The notes: generated by a model not told the origin, from the letters alone. Shown: positions 50,134 through 63,347, counted from the stretch's first letter. The stretch: 64,000 nucleotides of DNA from Fratercula arctica (GCA_947846985.1 CANTUZ010000005.1:36828889-36892888), one strand, 5' to 3'. Numbers and translations: made by a program.

Positions 50134-53100
50134 TAGAATAATCTAAATTAATTCCAAATGTCTATAATAATTTGTATCAGACACTATATGCACAGAAAAG
50201 ACAAAAATTTCAACATATGCTAAAATTGATAGGCCAATGGTGTAGGCAATGGACAGTCTAGAACTACATGCCCATTTCTCAGACAAGACTGTAAAAATTT
50301 TTTAATTGGTGTTACATTTCAATAACTGGTTTAATGAAGTGTCCCTCAAGGTAAGTATCATGTGACTGAAAAACAAGATACTACCTTAAGCTGTGATACT
50401 TCAACAACAGTAATGTTTCATATGAGAAGGGATGTCTTTCTTTTGAAAATTTGAAAAAATGTTTCAAATTACCTGGGTGATAGGTGTTTTAAAATTAGGC
50501 AAGGATGGAAGGATGCACTTCTATGAATGCAATAGTGGGTATTACCTTTTCAGTCATTATTATGTCCTTGGAAACCAGATAAAATGTTTACTCTCAGGAA
50601 AAAAAATGTATTTGGAGGTCAAAAGGACTTCTAGGAAATGACCCAGGCAACACTTGAGCCAACAGTGGACTTCTTCAAGCACTTCCTTAAACCCTCTGAA
50701 CTGTGGCAGCATACAAACGTATTCCTAAATGGTTTGCTGAACAGCATAGACTTACGATGCATTTTAAAATTGTAATTAAGCATGTTAAAGTGTTTTACTA
50801 AATTAAAACTCAAATCCAAAAAGGTAAAATGTGCTCAGAAGCAACTGAAATCAGTCACTAAATAGATAAAACACAATAAATAGAATAAAGCCTAAAACTC
50901 AACAGCAAACAATTCTGAAGTTCTTATTTTTTTAGGGACACTTCACAGAAGTGACACCTTAGCAGTACAAAGGTTCCAAGTACTAGCATCTTATAAAAGG
51001 AACTAGTACTTAGGGAAAGAGTGAAATCACTAATTCAAGGTTAGTAAATATTTTTCTTGGTTTATTTTATAAAAATCAGATTCACAAAGGTTTCAGACAG
51101 GCTGATGCTTGGATCCTTCTATAACAATATCTTTGTGCCTTTACTGTGTGTTTTCAGCGCACTATATTAGTCTTCATGTCTCTAATTAGTAGATGATTTG
51201 TGCTCACTTTTCCCTTAGCTTCCCACAGTCAGCTTTTCAAACACTCTACCCAGAAAGAGTACTTCTTCCAATTGTCTCTCAAACAACTGTATTTTACTGC
51301 AATACTTCCTTCCTGCTATTCTCAAAACTCATCCTCACACTGTTGCGTCCCTCCCCTACCTTCCTACCTCAAGATTCTCACTGAACTAATTGCTGTTTTT
51401 ACTTTCAGTGTCACATGGCTCTCTGATGTAATTTCTTTCCTTGCTCTTCATCTCTTGTTTTTCTGTGCTTGCATAATCACAGAAAACCACGTAACAACGT
51501 AACGACTTGTGATTTGGTATTCCCCTATAGGTCAAATTTAGGTTTCCCTAAATCAGGATCCGCATTTGTAACAACTTAGAATCCGGTGCTTTGATATGTT
51601 CAAACGTAAACTAATGCTCTCAAAAGGATTATTCCTTTACACATTCATTTAGCTGTAGGCTGCAGTTGCTTTTAACTGAGCTCTGAAATCTTGATATAGT
51701 TTGTGAAAAATAAAGGTATGACCCTGTAAGAGGCACTTTGAGCGAGATGCTGTTGTGTGCCTTAGTATATAAAAAAACCTGAATGGATTTACACACAATT
51801 ATCAGTATGACATGGTTTGCAAATATATTTTGAAAACTGTGGGAATATTGTATGTTAAATAGAAACTAACATTCAATGTCCCGTAACAAATTAAGGAACC
51901 TAGGATACACTTCTTTTTTAAAAATCTCTGTTAGTGTTTTATTTCATGGAAAATATCTTTTTGAGAGAATAACTTGTTTCTCTATACTAAATAAAGAAAG
52001 TAATCTGGAAAAAAATAGTGTAAACATGCTAAAACTTAAATCTAGTGATCTCCCATTTAATTCTAGGTACATGGGAAACAATGAATAGTCCTGATAGAGC
52101 ACCTGATTGATATTTCCAGGGTGTGAAAACCTTCACCATGAGATTAGGCTGATATTGCATATTCAAACACATACAATGATATATTTGTCATTGCTATTGA
52201 CCTTTATCTCTCCAGTTTCCTGACAACCTTCTACAGTTATTGACATTACAAATACCAGCGACAACGTGCAGGGCAAAGTATAACCTTTCATTTACCTTCA
52301 TGTCCCTCAAATGACTCACGTAGGTAGTTTCAACAAAAGCTGCAAACAATGATACTGTTGATTTTTTTTTCTTAACTTGCTAAAATGTTTTCCATTTTCC
52401 TCTTGTTCTCTGAAAATCATGCCAATAACTCACTACAAAGGAAACAATTTCAAATGAATACAGGTAATTAGAAGTGTCAAGAAATCAGCAGAGAGTAGGG
52501 TGTCTGCCATCATTTCTGTGGAAAGAGTGCCAGATTCCCTTTCAAAAAGGTCTTTGTCATTTTTTAATAGAAGGTAATTAATGTAGACTACAGTAAAGTG
52601 TACAGGATCCCAGTCACTTGTCTTTCTTTCCTTAGAAATGGGACCATAAAGATGTTTTGATTTCTAGAAACAATCTTCTGAGGTTATTTAAAAATGAATT
52701 TTAATTACAAGCATAGTCTTTTTAGTCTTTTCAGTCTTTTCATTATTTTAAAAGCAAGAAGAGGAAGAATTTGGAAAGGGCAGATTTATAAGGGTGAAAA
52801 GAAAAAAAGTTTTATTTTAAAAAGTTCAGAGCTAAGTAGTTTGTTTCAAAAGTGACAGGATGATTTCACATAACTGATAGTATCCACTGAAGAAAACATT
52901 AAAAACAGATCCGAACATGGAAATCTATCCACTAGGAGCTCAACATTCAACTATCTGCATACAAAAAGGTGAAACGGCAATGCTTTTGTAATGAAAATTA
53001 CAGATATTCAGTTTGCAAAATGGTACACATTAGTGCTAACAAAAATAATTATTTTGCTATTTTGATAACCACACCTCTGACAGACAAACCCAAATAATCT

Positions 53101-53634
53101 TAGATAGACCTGTACAAAATTTAAGATTTCAAAGAAAATCGTGCAGTTTATGGAAAACTATTTATTCTGAAATCTAGAAAAAATAGGGTTTACACTTTTT
53201 AAAAAATGCATACAGTAAATCAGAAAGTTGATTCATTAAGTCATTAGTACACCGAGATCAGTAACTTTCCTTCACAAGAAGTTAACGCCTCACAGTGAAA
53301 CAAAACAACCAACCCTAATAAAAAGTATCTAACAACACATCTAATCAACTGGGTAATCCAAGTATGCTACTAGTATGAATAACTATAGACATTCTTTGCA
53401 GTCATAAAATTATCCAGAACTTCTCTGATTATAATTACAACATTTCCCCTATTTCCCTTCATGTTTCCTACGGTATGTCTGCCCTCCCTGATCCTTGATG
53501 ACACAGAGAAATAACCATTGAATTAAGAGATGAAAAAGTTTCCTCTCTTTTCTGTTTCATTATGCTGGACAGCTAGAGGGCCTCAAAATTATATTTTCTT
53601 ACATATATAATTTCATTTTTAGATATATATTTAT

Positions 53635-53664
53635 GTATACCTCATTATATACAGTGAGGTATAC
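53635..53664. repeat. Perfect hairpin, 10-bp stem
   Basis: GTATACCTCA at 53635-53644 and TGAGGTATAC at 53655-53664 are exact reverse complements around a 10-base loop. The function is unknown; the stem is shorter than that of a miRNA precursor. Confidence 0.8.
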
Positions 53665-54225
53665 CAATACAGAAATTTTATTTTAAACAAAAGACCAAGT
53701 TTAGTCAATGTGATTAGGCATCATGAAACAGACATCAAAACTTTTTCAATAATGTTAAAAAGGTCTCAAAAATATGGAAGACTGATAACAAAGCATAGTG
53801 TATGTAAGAAAGCACATCACAAATTTTAACTCTGCATTTCCATCTGTATGTTCAGTAATAGAAGAAATTTATAATAACATTTACCAACACTATTTATTTG
53901 TGTTACAATGAGGTCATCAGTTTGGATTTTAAGGCAACATAGACATCTAAAAGGAAGAAGCTGACAACCTTCTGATTTATGTAAATCAAGCCTAACACAT
54001 TTCATAGTCTGCATGTCACTGCCAACAGGAATTAAAAAGTAGTAACAAACATAAACAGCTCTCTGCTTTGTGGTTTGGAAAATAGTTGATAGATCTTAGG
54101 GCAGAAATTCCCAAAGTCTTCAGTTCACATCTTTTCTTCTGGATCTGCAAGCTGACACTTCCTGTTGCACATGTAGATTCACAGCTGCAGGTGCTCTCTC
54201 ATTGGGGATTGCTTCTGCTGTACGC

Positions 54226-54270
54226 TAAAATCAATGGAAAGACTCTCACAAATTCCAGTGGGCATTATAC
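54226..54270. repeat. Possible ancient amniote repeat remnant
   Basis: AAAATCAATGGAAAGACTC followed by AATTCCAGTGGGCATTAT resembles the 'caatggaaagactcccattgacttcagtgggctttgg' unit found in old repeats of birds, crocodilians and turtles. The match covers some 45 bases by eye and I cannot name the family. Confidence 0.3.
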
Positions 54271-54785
54271 TGTTTCCTACAGTGATAAAATCCAGAAAAG
54301 GTGCTATAAGAAATCATAAAGGTTCTTTGCCTACTCTACAGCTCTGAAGAATTAGAGTTGGAGAACCACTGCTCTTCATCAAGCTTAATCTGTGTTTCCA
54401 ACTACCTTGAGTAAGAGTGGCAAAGGTTGGAAAGAGTAGATCCATAGATGTATTTTAACATTAAGAAGCAGTTCAAACCTTTGATCTTGAGACGAATCTG
54501 GCAAAGCAGCAAGAGTGCGATTTCAGATCAATGTGTTGTAGAGCATTGCACTTGAGTATTAAATTTACTGAAACAAAATGCTGCTAGGGGTTGAGGCAAA
54601 ATAAATAGTTGTAAGCCTATAAATAAAAAAAGGTTTTTGTGCTAGAAAGCCACGAAAATAAGTAGAATAGTCAGACAATACTTCTGAAAATTTACAATTA
54701 TTGTACTCCTGTTTTATTTCTCAAAATATGTAAAAATTTGAAGTTAGTTTATATTACTGGCCTGGAATCAATAGCACGGTAAAAT

Positions 54786-54824
54786 TATATAGTAATATAG
54801 TAATATAGAAAATATAGTAAAAAA
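54786..54824. repeat. (ATATAGTA)-like microsatellite
   Basis: Four imperfect ATATAGTA/ATATAGAA units in tandem. It is a simple AT-rich tandem repeat. Confidence 0.75.
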
Positions 54825-57623
54825 CAACTATCTATTTCAGTGATACCACACAATTTCTTAAAAGAGCATCAAAGTGAGCAGGTAGCCTAGCTAGTTCTCC
54901 ATTATAGTTGTAGCTTTGCAATGAGCTACTGGTAGAAAGTAATCCTATCCAAAGCATTGCTGTCAAAGGTGTTAACTGAAGTCAATCAGTAATGGTCTGA
55001 CGTATAAATTTAGAACACTCCTCTAACACTTATAAGACCAGGTGCACGTTTGGGTGACTATTTTGCAATAACCTAAACGTGTGACCCAACACTAAGTAAT
55101 TGCTTATCCTGAGCAACTGTTTCAAGCTCTCTGTGCTTGAACTAGCCTACTGTGTGCAAGACAGCAGCTCCCTAAATGTAATACATTAGTAGTTGTATTA
55201 AGACATTTCAAAATTGCACATAACTGGACAGAAGAGCTGGATGCTGTTACTTCAGGGAATGGGAACAACCACTGGCAATATATCAGGTAACAGTGGTACC
55301 TAGCCAGAAATTCAAGGTTAGGTTTCTGACACCTCAGGTGAACATCTCACTACTGAACTCTCTAATCTGTCTGCTGGACTAATTAAAAGTCGAATACCTC
55401 ATAGAGGAGCAAAAAAAGCTATGCCCCACTCATGTCTGTAGCTGGGAAGTTCAGCTTCCCACACTTGGGAGGTGGGTGACACAGAATCAAGACCCAGACG
55501 GCAGGGTAACACAAAACCCTGGCCAATAGACAACTGATTATTTAAAGACCTTTGTGAGTTTAGTAGCAAATTCTGTCCTGGGTCTAAAAAAAAAGTATCT
55601 GTCATAAATTACCTTACAGTGGATATGCTTGAAAAAAAAGTTTCCGCTGAATCCCATTTCCAGCTGCAGTAGGTTTGTTTGTTTTACAAAAACACATTTA
55701 GTCCAAGAGAAAAAAAAACAAACCACCACAACAAAAAAACCCCATGAAAGTCAAAACTAGCTTCATTTCTATTATTCTACTCATCTCTGAGTGTAATGAA
55801 AAGCATAATTGGAGCTGGGCTGAAATTTATACAGAAAGCCTCTGCACCTTTTGATATTCACTCATATTCTCGTCCACTCCTTACTTCTAGCAGAGAATAC
55901 AAAGATATTTTTTAATTGAATTGGGAACTTTTTAATATAAGAAAACAATTCCACTTTGAAAATAAGTATATATGATGAGTCAAGAATTTCATAATTATGA
56001 CAAAATGTATGAATTTTTCCTTTTTATTAGCTTGCTAAGCTAAATATTTCAAATACCATATAAATATTATACGGAATATGTACAACTTATTTATGCATAA
56101 TCAAATATGTTGAATAATATACTAAGATTTACACTTCCCGTAAGGGGTTTTTCCCATTAACAGATTTAACAAATTACTAGCAAAGTGGTTGTGTCTCGCC
56201 ATCTACTAGCATAGAGAAAGAAGCATGACAGAGCTAGAACTGTGTGTTGAGCACGCAACCTTTGTTTTCAATTATAGTGCTCTACCAGATCAACAGAAAG
56301 GGAAAGGTCTGTATTTTATGATAAAAAGTAAGAACAGTGAAGATTTAACTACGATGATTTCCCTGCCGAGTCATTTTAAAGAGCCTCATCCACATGCAAA
56401 AATCAGTGAGTTTTCTAATGATAAATCTATTTCTTCTACCAAAAAAAAAGCGCTTTTTCATGAAATCTATATCAATATTTTGCAGCCCAAGCATATTAAA
56501 GCAACATCAATGTTTTCAACCTGCATGACATAAAAAAAGTAGTTGGTCACAAAGATGTGAGTGTCCTTTGAACTGTTTGCACTCACACATCCCAGTGGGA
56601 CCGTTACTTGTTGAAGGATGACACATAAATGAAACAGGAAGCTGTTTTAAATTGGTATTGGATGTTGCCTCAAAACTTTTCCTAATTTCCTCGCTACAGA
56701 AGGACAGCTTTCACTACAGCACAGTTCAGCACAGCAGTCAATACTGTCTGTTTCTTCCTGCATGTATGTGTGCACATGCCTGTAGACATCTAAATACCAT
56801 ATTGGTAGAACAAAAATTCCACTATTAACAATAAACAAATATAGCTTAGTATTATTTACTACATTTGCCTTCATGCAAGGTGCAGGAGCACTTGCAATAT
56901 CAATATAGTTGAAAAACACCCTGCAACCCATTGCATTCCCATGCTTATCAAGCCAATTTTTTGAAGACAAGAGAAGGAAGCAATCCTTGTGGTGTCCGAC
57001 AAGTTCTATAGATTCACCTGTTTTAGGTCAATGTGGAACGATTCAAGCATTTTAAACTATTCAGTGAGGAGATCTCTTTTTTGATATTTACATTAAATTG
57101 TGTGGGTATTCTTCACTTTAATAACAAGAAACAACCTCCAATAATAACATGATTAATAGTATCTAATAATATATAGCATTTAAAACTAATATCTAATAAC
57201 AGAATAAAATATAAACATATGTTTAAATAATAAAAAAAATCTAACACATAAGTTAATGTCTTAAAATGAATTTTGAAAAGGAATTAATGAAACAATGTTA
57301 GCAATTTCAGCTGTCGAGGTACCAAACCAATTCAATGCAAATACAAAACTACGTCAAAAGAATCTGCCCACCTAGATCAACAAGAAAACTGGCCCAGTAT
57401 CACTCATTACCTTGTTAATTCAAAAAAACACAGGTACAAAGTGTTACCACTTAGTATCACTGAGAAAGTTTAATTTTCCTAGAGATTCTACTTATTTCAA
57501 ATTTAGTAAGTTGCAACCATGCCTTGCTATAACTTTCACATCTCCTCAAAGCCACCGAAGTGTAAATGCCTGGGAAGAGAAACAAAATCCTTAGCTAGGT
57601 AAAACTAGAGATACGAGCACTGA

Positions 57624-57675
57624 GTTTACAGTTAGTGACAGAACAAGAATTAGAACAGTCCTGAGACATCTGAAT
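57624..57675 (-). repeat. MIR-like fragment, reverse orientation (tentative)
   Basis: ACAGTTAGTGACAGAACAAG then ATTAGAACAGTCCTGAGACA and TCTGAATC follow the reverse-strand MIR order acagctagtaagtggcagagcc, ggattcgaacccaggtc, ctgactcc. It is short and diverged, and lies directly beside a fragment in the opposite orientation. Confidence 0.35.
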
Positions 57676-57699
57676 CAGTGTGGGATCTAGGAAGATCTT

Positions 57700-57815
57700 G
57701 TCAGTGGTCTCAGCTTCTTCATGTGTAATAAGGAATTATTTCTCCCATTTACCTCAAACTGTGATAGAATTAATCACATGATTAAAGGAGATCTATGAAT
57801 TGCCTTGTACATGTA
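57700..57815 (+). repeat. MIR-like ancient SINE fragment, forward orientation
   Basis: CTCAGCTTCTTCATGTGTAA then TAAGGAATTATTTCTCCCAT, TTACCTCAAACTGTGATAGA and ATTAAAGGAGATCTATGAAT track the forward MIR sequence (cctcagtttcctcatctgtaaaatgg, aataatacctacctcacagg, ttgtgaggattaaatgagat) in order over about 110 bases. This is one of the two most convincing MIR-like matches in the window. Confidence 0.5.
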
Positions 57816-59925
57816 AGTTCTAAGGATCTTTAAACAGGAAATTGGGAGGCTGGACTTCTTTAAGGTTTGCATTTTTGCTTTTGTGAACTCATACCTGAAA
57901 AAACATTTTTAGATTTTAAATTAGGATGAACTCAAGCCCAGACACTTTCATATACCATTTTAACATAACATAACTAGAAATGACCAAAATTAAACCCAAC
58001 TTCTCAATGGTATTCCAATTTGATTACATTTTACTCAGGATCTACCCTTACAGTTTTGCTCAGATTAAAAAATGGACAGGCTTCTTTTCAGTTGGATAAC
58101 TGAAATACAGTAGATACAGTCCAAAGCAATAGAATTAACAAAAGAAAAAATACTATTTTTAAATAAAATATAGAAAACTGAGCTCAAGTTTCAGCTCTAT
58201 TTTGGCCTCACACCTAAATTCTAAACTTACCCACGTCCAAATACAGCTTTGTTGATTGTAAATAGACAGGCCAGACATACTTGCCTCTTCCCCCATGCCC
58301 TCTTACTCTCAAAAAAGCTCCATTTAATGGAAAAACAGACACTAAATTCACGCAGAACAAGAAACGGGACACGTAGAGAGAAGCAGGAAGTGTAAGATTT
58401 TCCTTATGAACACATACAACAGAAAATAATCTTGGGAAATTCCATTATTCTTCTAGGATTCTATAGCTTATCTGTAGAAAAGATCAGAAGGATGATGTTC
58501 TACAAACTTTACATAAAAATAAATAAGCTAATAATTTGAAGAGTAGAAAAGGGAAACTGTCTCCTACAGAATTCATTGATTCAGGTAAGCAGACTGTTGT
58601 GCCTTAACATTTGTGCAACAAAGCCAATAAATAATTTTCTCTACATTTTGTCATAATTGTCAAGTAAGAAATTCTGGATCATGTAACTTTTCTGCCACTT
58701 AAAATCTACGCAACAGTGATACTTTTTATATTAACATAATTGCTATGCAGTGTACTAAATGTGACTCATTTTAATGCTATATCGATATGCCTGACCTCAT
58801 AATAAATATTATGGTCCCTGGTCTTTAAATGTTGAACAGTGGTGCTTGGGTCAATGGCATATTAATAGGAGTCAACTACTTTCATGAATTGTTTATTAAT
58901 TACTTTTGCTGTTTCGCACGTTATACTGGTCATCAAAGAAATAACAATAGTGCTTTTTTCCACAAGAGAGAAGAAAAACATGTAATTGCTGAGCCAAAGC
59001 AGAAGTAAACCCATATTGTTTCAATTGCATGGATGCTGGTAGAAGCTTTCTTAAATATTACTTAATATTTGGATTAACATACTGCTCTGTTTTGAACTAT
59101 CTCCCCAAAAAGATATTTTGGCTAAGATATAATGCCAAGAATGTTTTGTAGGTGAGACAGCTATAGAGCTGACATGAAAATAAGCAAGTTGAGCTCAGGC
59201 TTTTTCACTTCAGGACTTTTCAGTGTGAGCAGAGCTCTCTACAATAGCTAGTCCTCTGTGCGTATCTTCAAAACTTGCATTACTCCTTGCATAAACTCCT
59301 ATTTACAAGTATGCAGGCTAAAGTGTAGTAGCACTTGTTGACACTGAAGATTACCTGATAATCATAACTATGTATCATACAAACAGAAAAAAATTACAGA
59401 CTGTTCTCCTGTATAAGAAGGACTGCATCCTCTACTTCACTTCAACCTATCTAAAGTGGTATAATTCTCTGTGTAGAGGGAGGTTATGCTGGATCAAAAT
59501 TCTACAGACTGAAGACTCAACTATGAATCTAATTGTACTTCTAAAATTAAAGGGTTACCAAGGAGAACTACTTTAAATACTCAGGACTTCTAAATTTAAT
59601 CTTCTGAAGGAAATAACACCAATAATGTGTTGAAGTTAATTATTTGGGAGTCAGGAAGCATCAAAATTAAAGTTAGCCAGGCAACATCAAATACACAGTG
59701 GTTTATTTCATAGAATCATAGAATCATTTAGGTTGGAAAACACCTTTAAGATCAAGTCCTAATATAAATTTAACACTGTCAAGTCCACCACTAAACCATT
59801 TCCCTAAGTGCCGTGTCTACACATCTTTTAAATACCTCCAGGGATGGTACTTCCTTGGGTAGCCTGTTCCTGTTGATAACTCTTTAGGTGAAGAAATTTT
59901 TCCTAATATCCAATCTAAACCTCCC

Positions 59926-60270
59926 CTAGTGCAACTTGAAGCGATTTTCTCTTGTCCTATCACTTGTTACTTGGGAGAAGAGACCGACCCCCACCTCACT
60001 GCAACCTCCTTTCAGGCAGTTGTAGAGAGCGATAAGGTCTCCCTTCAGTCTCCTTTTCTCCAGGCTGAACGACCTCAGCTCCCTCAGCTGCTCCTCATGA
60101 GACTTGTGCTCTAGACCCCTCACCAGCCTTGTTGCCCATCTCTGGACCCGCTCCAGCACCTCAATGTCTTTCTTGTAGTGAGGGGCCCAAAACTGGACAC
60201 AGTACTCGAGGTGCGGCCTCACCAGTGCCCAGTACAAGGGGACGATCACTTCCCTAAGCCCTGCTGGCCA
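59926..60270 (-). pseudogene. CR1 ORF2, C-terminal part, downstream of frameshift
   Basis: This frame resumes at [20 protein letters not shown] and runs through [38 protein letters not shown] and [18 protein letters not shown] to [15 protein letters not shown], the C-terminal region of CR1 ORF2. It ends in a TAG after FKLH, earlier than the normal end by some 40 codons, so it carries a premature stop in addition to the upstream shift. The apparent N terminus of the open frame (60270-60324) is out-of-frame noise from the upstream half. Confidence 0.9.
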
Positions 60271-60652
60271 CACTACTTCTGACACAAGCCAGAATGCTCT
60301 TGGGATTCTTGGCCACCTGGGCACACTGCTGGCTCATATTTAGCAGGCTGTCGACCACCACCCCCAGCTCCTTTTCTGCCAGGCAGCTCTCCAGCCACTC
60401 TTCCCCCAGCCTGTAGCGCTGCATGGGCTTGTTGTGACCCAAGTGCAGGACCTGGCACTTGGCCTTGTTAAACCTCATACCATTGGCCTTGGCCCATTGA
60501 TCCAACCTGTCCAGATCCCCCTGTAGACACTTCCTACCCTCAGGCACATCAACACTCCTGCCCAACTTGGCGTCGTCTGCAAACTTACTGAGGGTGTAGT
60601 TGATTCCCTCATCCAGATCATTGATAAAGATATTAAACAGAACTAGCCCCAA
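60254..60652 (-). pseudogene. CR1 ORF2, palm and thumb part, upstream of frameshift
   Basis: The translation opens [15 protein letters not shown], includes the catalytic palm motif FADD at 60572-60583 (context [14 protein letters not shown]), then [38 protein letters not shown] and [14 protein letters not shown]. All belong to CR1 ORF2 in the normal order. The protein frame breaks near 60260 after [11 protein letters not shown], where another frame takes over, so one small insertion or deletion separates the two halves. The first palm motif and fingers are missing because the element is truncated. Confidence 0.9.
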
Positions 60653-63028
60653 TACTGACCCCTGGGGATTTAGCTGGATTTAACACCATTCACCACAACT
60701 CTTTTGGCCCAGCCATCCCCCCAGTTTCTATTTACCTTATTCTACTGTCCTAACATGCTTTTTTTCTTTATTAAAATCCACAGTAGAACACATGCTATGT
60801 CTTAAGCATTTTATACTCTCTCAAACTTCTAAAAGCAAATTGTTTTTAATGTCATCATAACCTTCAGATTTAGGTGGCCTAACTGAATACCTGAAAATTT
60901 TCATTGTCAGTGTTTGTTGTTATATTTACCATATAAAGCTTTATGTAAAAACTGTGCTATTTTCACATTTCAGTGGAATATACCTGTTTGCCTCCTGCTA
61001 TTACCACAATGCTTCCATCAGCACTTCATATTTCAACAAGGTAATCAGACAAACATGGTTGTTCATCAGTGCTTATTCAGTGCTGTAGTAAAGTTTTCGT
61101 TATTTTAGAGGATTATTATCTTATGGTATTAAAAGTACGATTACAATATTGTGTGGTAAGCAGTAATAGAAACATAAGCATTTTATCATCGTCAACCCGT
61201 TTAAGAGGACTCAAGGTTGCTCATGTAATTTGAAGTTTAAATTCCTTCTTTTTATTATTTAACTATGCAATTTTAAAATGGATGAAAAAGCTTTAATTAA
61301 ATATATATTTTTAGAAATATAAGAAATGTAGCTCATAGGATGTGCACAACGGGTAACTACTTGGCTAAACAGCCTCAGAACGCCCTGTCTCATTCTTCCT
61401 CAGACTTGGTTAAGTGCAATTTTCCTGTGTTGAAAAATTATAAGATCCACCGATACTGCTGAAGCAGGAACCCCTTCCTGTTTATCTGTGAGGAGTGCAA
61501 TTTCTCAAGGGTTTCTGATGATCCACAGTTTACTCATCATTCCTTTTTACTACACAACTAAGTTAACACCATAGTAACACAGAATAACATGATCAGGTGT
61601 GCGTAAGTAACATATTTAACAGAATAATGACTTCCAGAGACATTACATGAATAAGTTTAGCACATACGTTTTTGGCACCGTTTTTAGTCAAAACAGTTAG
61701 TGGATAATATACAACAAAATATGTTTATAGGAAGACTTTGGTAGCAAGAAAAGAGTCAAGATCACTTTTGGACAATGATCCCTTTTCTCATAAATGGGAT
61801 CATAACCTATATAGAAAGCTTAACTTTCTATGGGAACTATTTTGAAAATAATGTTAGGGCCTGGGACAGAAACACTCATCAAACAAGACTCAAATTAATT
61901 TTGACTCATTCTTCTAATACTGCAAGCTAATGGAATATTTCTGTTCAGACTTTCACCAAACACTTCACTTTGACAGACATTTCCAGCCAAGTTTAAGAAC
62001 ATGTGAACTAGCCCAAACCAGGCCATCTAAAAATTCCTGTGAAAGTTAACTACAGTGGTCACTACTATTTTGCAAGTATTCATTACTCTACTAAAATAGA
62101 AGAAACATTTTTCGGTTGTTGAGTTATAGTTCTGTTCAATCAGATTACATGCATTCAATGATTTTTAGAAAAAAATACAGACAAAGGGAATGTAGAATGA
62201 AAATGCGTATTCTAACTAGACTACTATAAGGTTTTTCAGAAACTAATTTGAGAGTATCTTACTGTATCATGATTTTTTTTTAAGCCAGGAAACAAGACAC
62301 ATCAGACAGAGTGAAGAAAGAAAATCTATTCCACTAGCAACACGCTATCCAATCACAGCACATCTGCCTTTCTTCTGTGATGACAAGGATGCACAGATGT
62401 TTTTTAATATCCATAAACCAATATGCTAACTATAAAAACAAAGGAACACATACAATATACTGCCAGTAATTCTATTAATCTAAGATAAAAACAAAGATGA
62501 AAACAGAATGAATCAGTTTCTTCAAACAAACTTCTTTCTACTTATAAATCAGAGTACTAAAGAGAAACAAATACATATGTATCCTAGTGATCTAACACCC
62601 ATCCCAAGCTAGCCCCATCTTGTGTCACTGCCTAAGTCATGCAAATTACACCAGAACTGCCAGTTGACTAAGATTAATGACACTGCGCCAGCTTCTTTGT
62701 TTCTCTCTGCGGCCGTTTAGTGTGAAATACTATCCAAAAACATTATCTATCCTCTATTAATCCCACAAATTTGTTCACACCATGCACATTGTTTAGGGCA
62801 ATTTACAACAGGAACATACTGAGCACAATTGCATTTAATTACTTGGGTTCTAATTACATTCATTAAAGGCTAATAAAATAAATGAAACAGCTTTAAAAGC
62901 TTCTGCAAAACACATGGGTCTTGTCTCCCTCGTGAAGCATACTGTAGAGGTTTGATGTGAAACATAGATTTCAACATATATGTCTGCCTATTATGTATCT
63001 GTAATATGCACAAAGACATTAAATGCAT

Positions 63029-63061
63029 ATTTATTTATTTATTTATTTATATTTATATATA
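63029..63061. repeat. (ATTT)n microsatellite
   Basis: Five to six perfect ATTT units passing into ATTTATATATA. It is a simple tandem repeat. Confidence 0.9.
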
Positions 63062-63297
63062 AACCATATGCACATCAATTCTGAATGATCCTGAATACTG
63101 CTGATATTTACTTACATTACTGGTCATGAAGATGCCAGGCACTCCAAACTACTTTTTAATGTGGTATGTTGAGATGGAGGAATATCAGTTTTAACATTCC
63201 AATCCAGTTCTTTTAACTGTTTCCACCTGTACTACAGAGTTATTCCCTCGTTTTCTCTCATCTTATATCTGCATTATAAAAGATATAAACTGACATC

Positions 63298-63347
63298 AGA
63301 AAGAAAGAAAGACAGCAAGAAAGAGAAGAAGAAAAGAGCAGGGAAAA
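63298..63347. repeat. GA-rich low-complexity tract
   Basis: Mostly AGAAAG/AAGAA units with three C residues in 50 bases. It is a purine-rich simple sequence, similar in kind to but much less G-rich than the tract at 50 kb. Confidence 0.8.

Larger units (their letters stand above)
50134..59708. other. Non-coding AT-rich region, no gene seen
   Basis: No exon, RNA gene or CR1 was recognised in 9.6 kb. The longest frames (102-107 codons at 56225-56533 plus, 56647-56970 minus) are featureless. The region contains a short perfect hairpin at 53635-53664, a TA-rich microsatellite at 54786-54824 and MIR-like fragments around 57.6-57.8 kb. Confidence 0.7.
59709..60735 (-). mobile_element. CR1 LINE, 3' part (5'-truncated)
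   Basis: The minus strand carries the end of the reverse-transcriptase palm, the C-terminal domain and the 3' UTR. The terminus at the low-coordinate side reads CATAGAATCATAGAATCATT followed by TAGGTTGGAAAACACC, a CR1-J-like ending. The right boundary is at about 60735, beyond 'ttagctggatttaacaccattcacc', where the match to CR1 ends within the palm. Around 60665 the sequence seems to skip a couple of dozen bases of the usual CR1, and the 3' UTR has a small deletion near 59870. GC content is clearly above the flanks. This is a fairly young but defective copy. Confidence 0.93.

Noticed and set aside
49883..50146. 87-codon plus-strand frame rich in Glu, Arg, Gly and Lys
   Set aside because: Translation of the same polypurine tract; low-complexity artefact.
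56225..56533. 102-codon plus-strand frame
   Set aside because: Starts with an ATG in weak context, no known domain, and sits in AT-rich non-coding DNA. Chance frames of this length are expected in 64 kb.
56647..56970. 107-codon minus-strand frame
   Set aside because: No domain, no hydrophobic or repeat pattern that would support a real protein.
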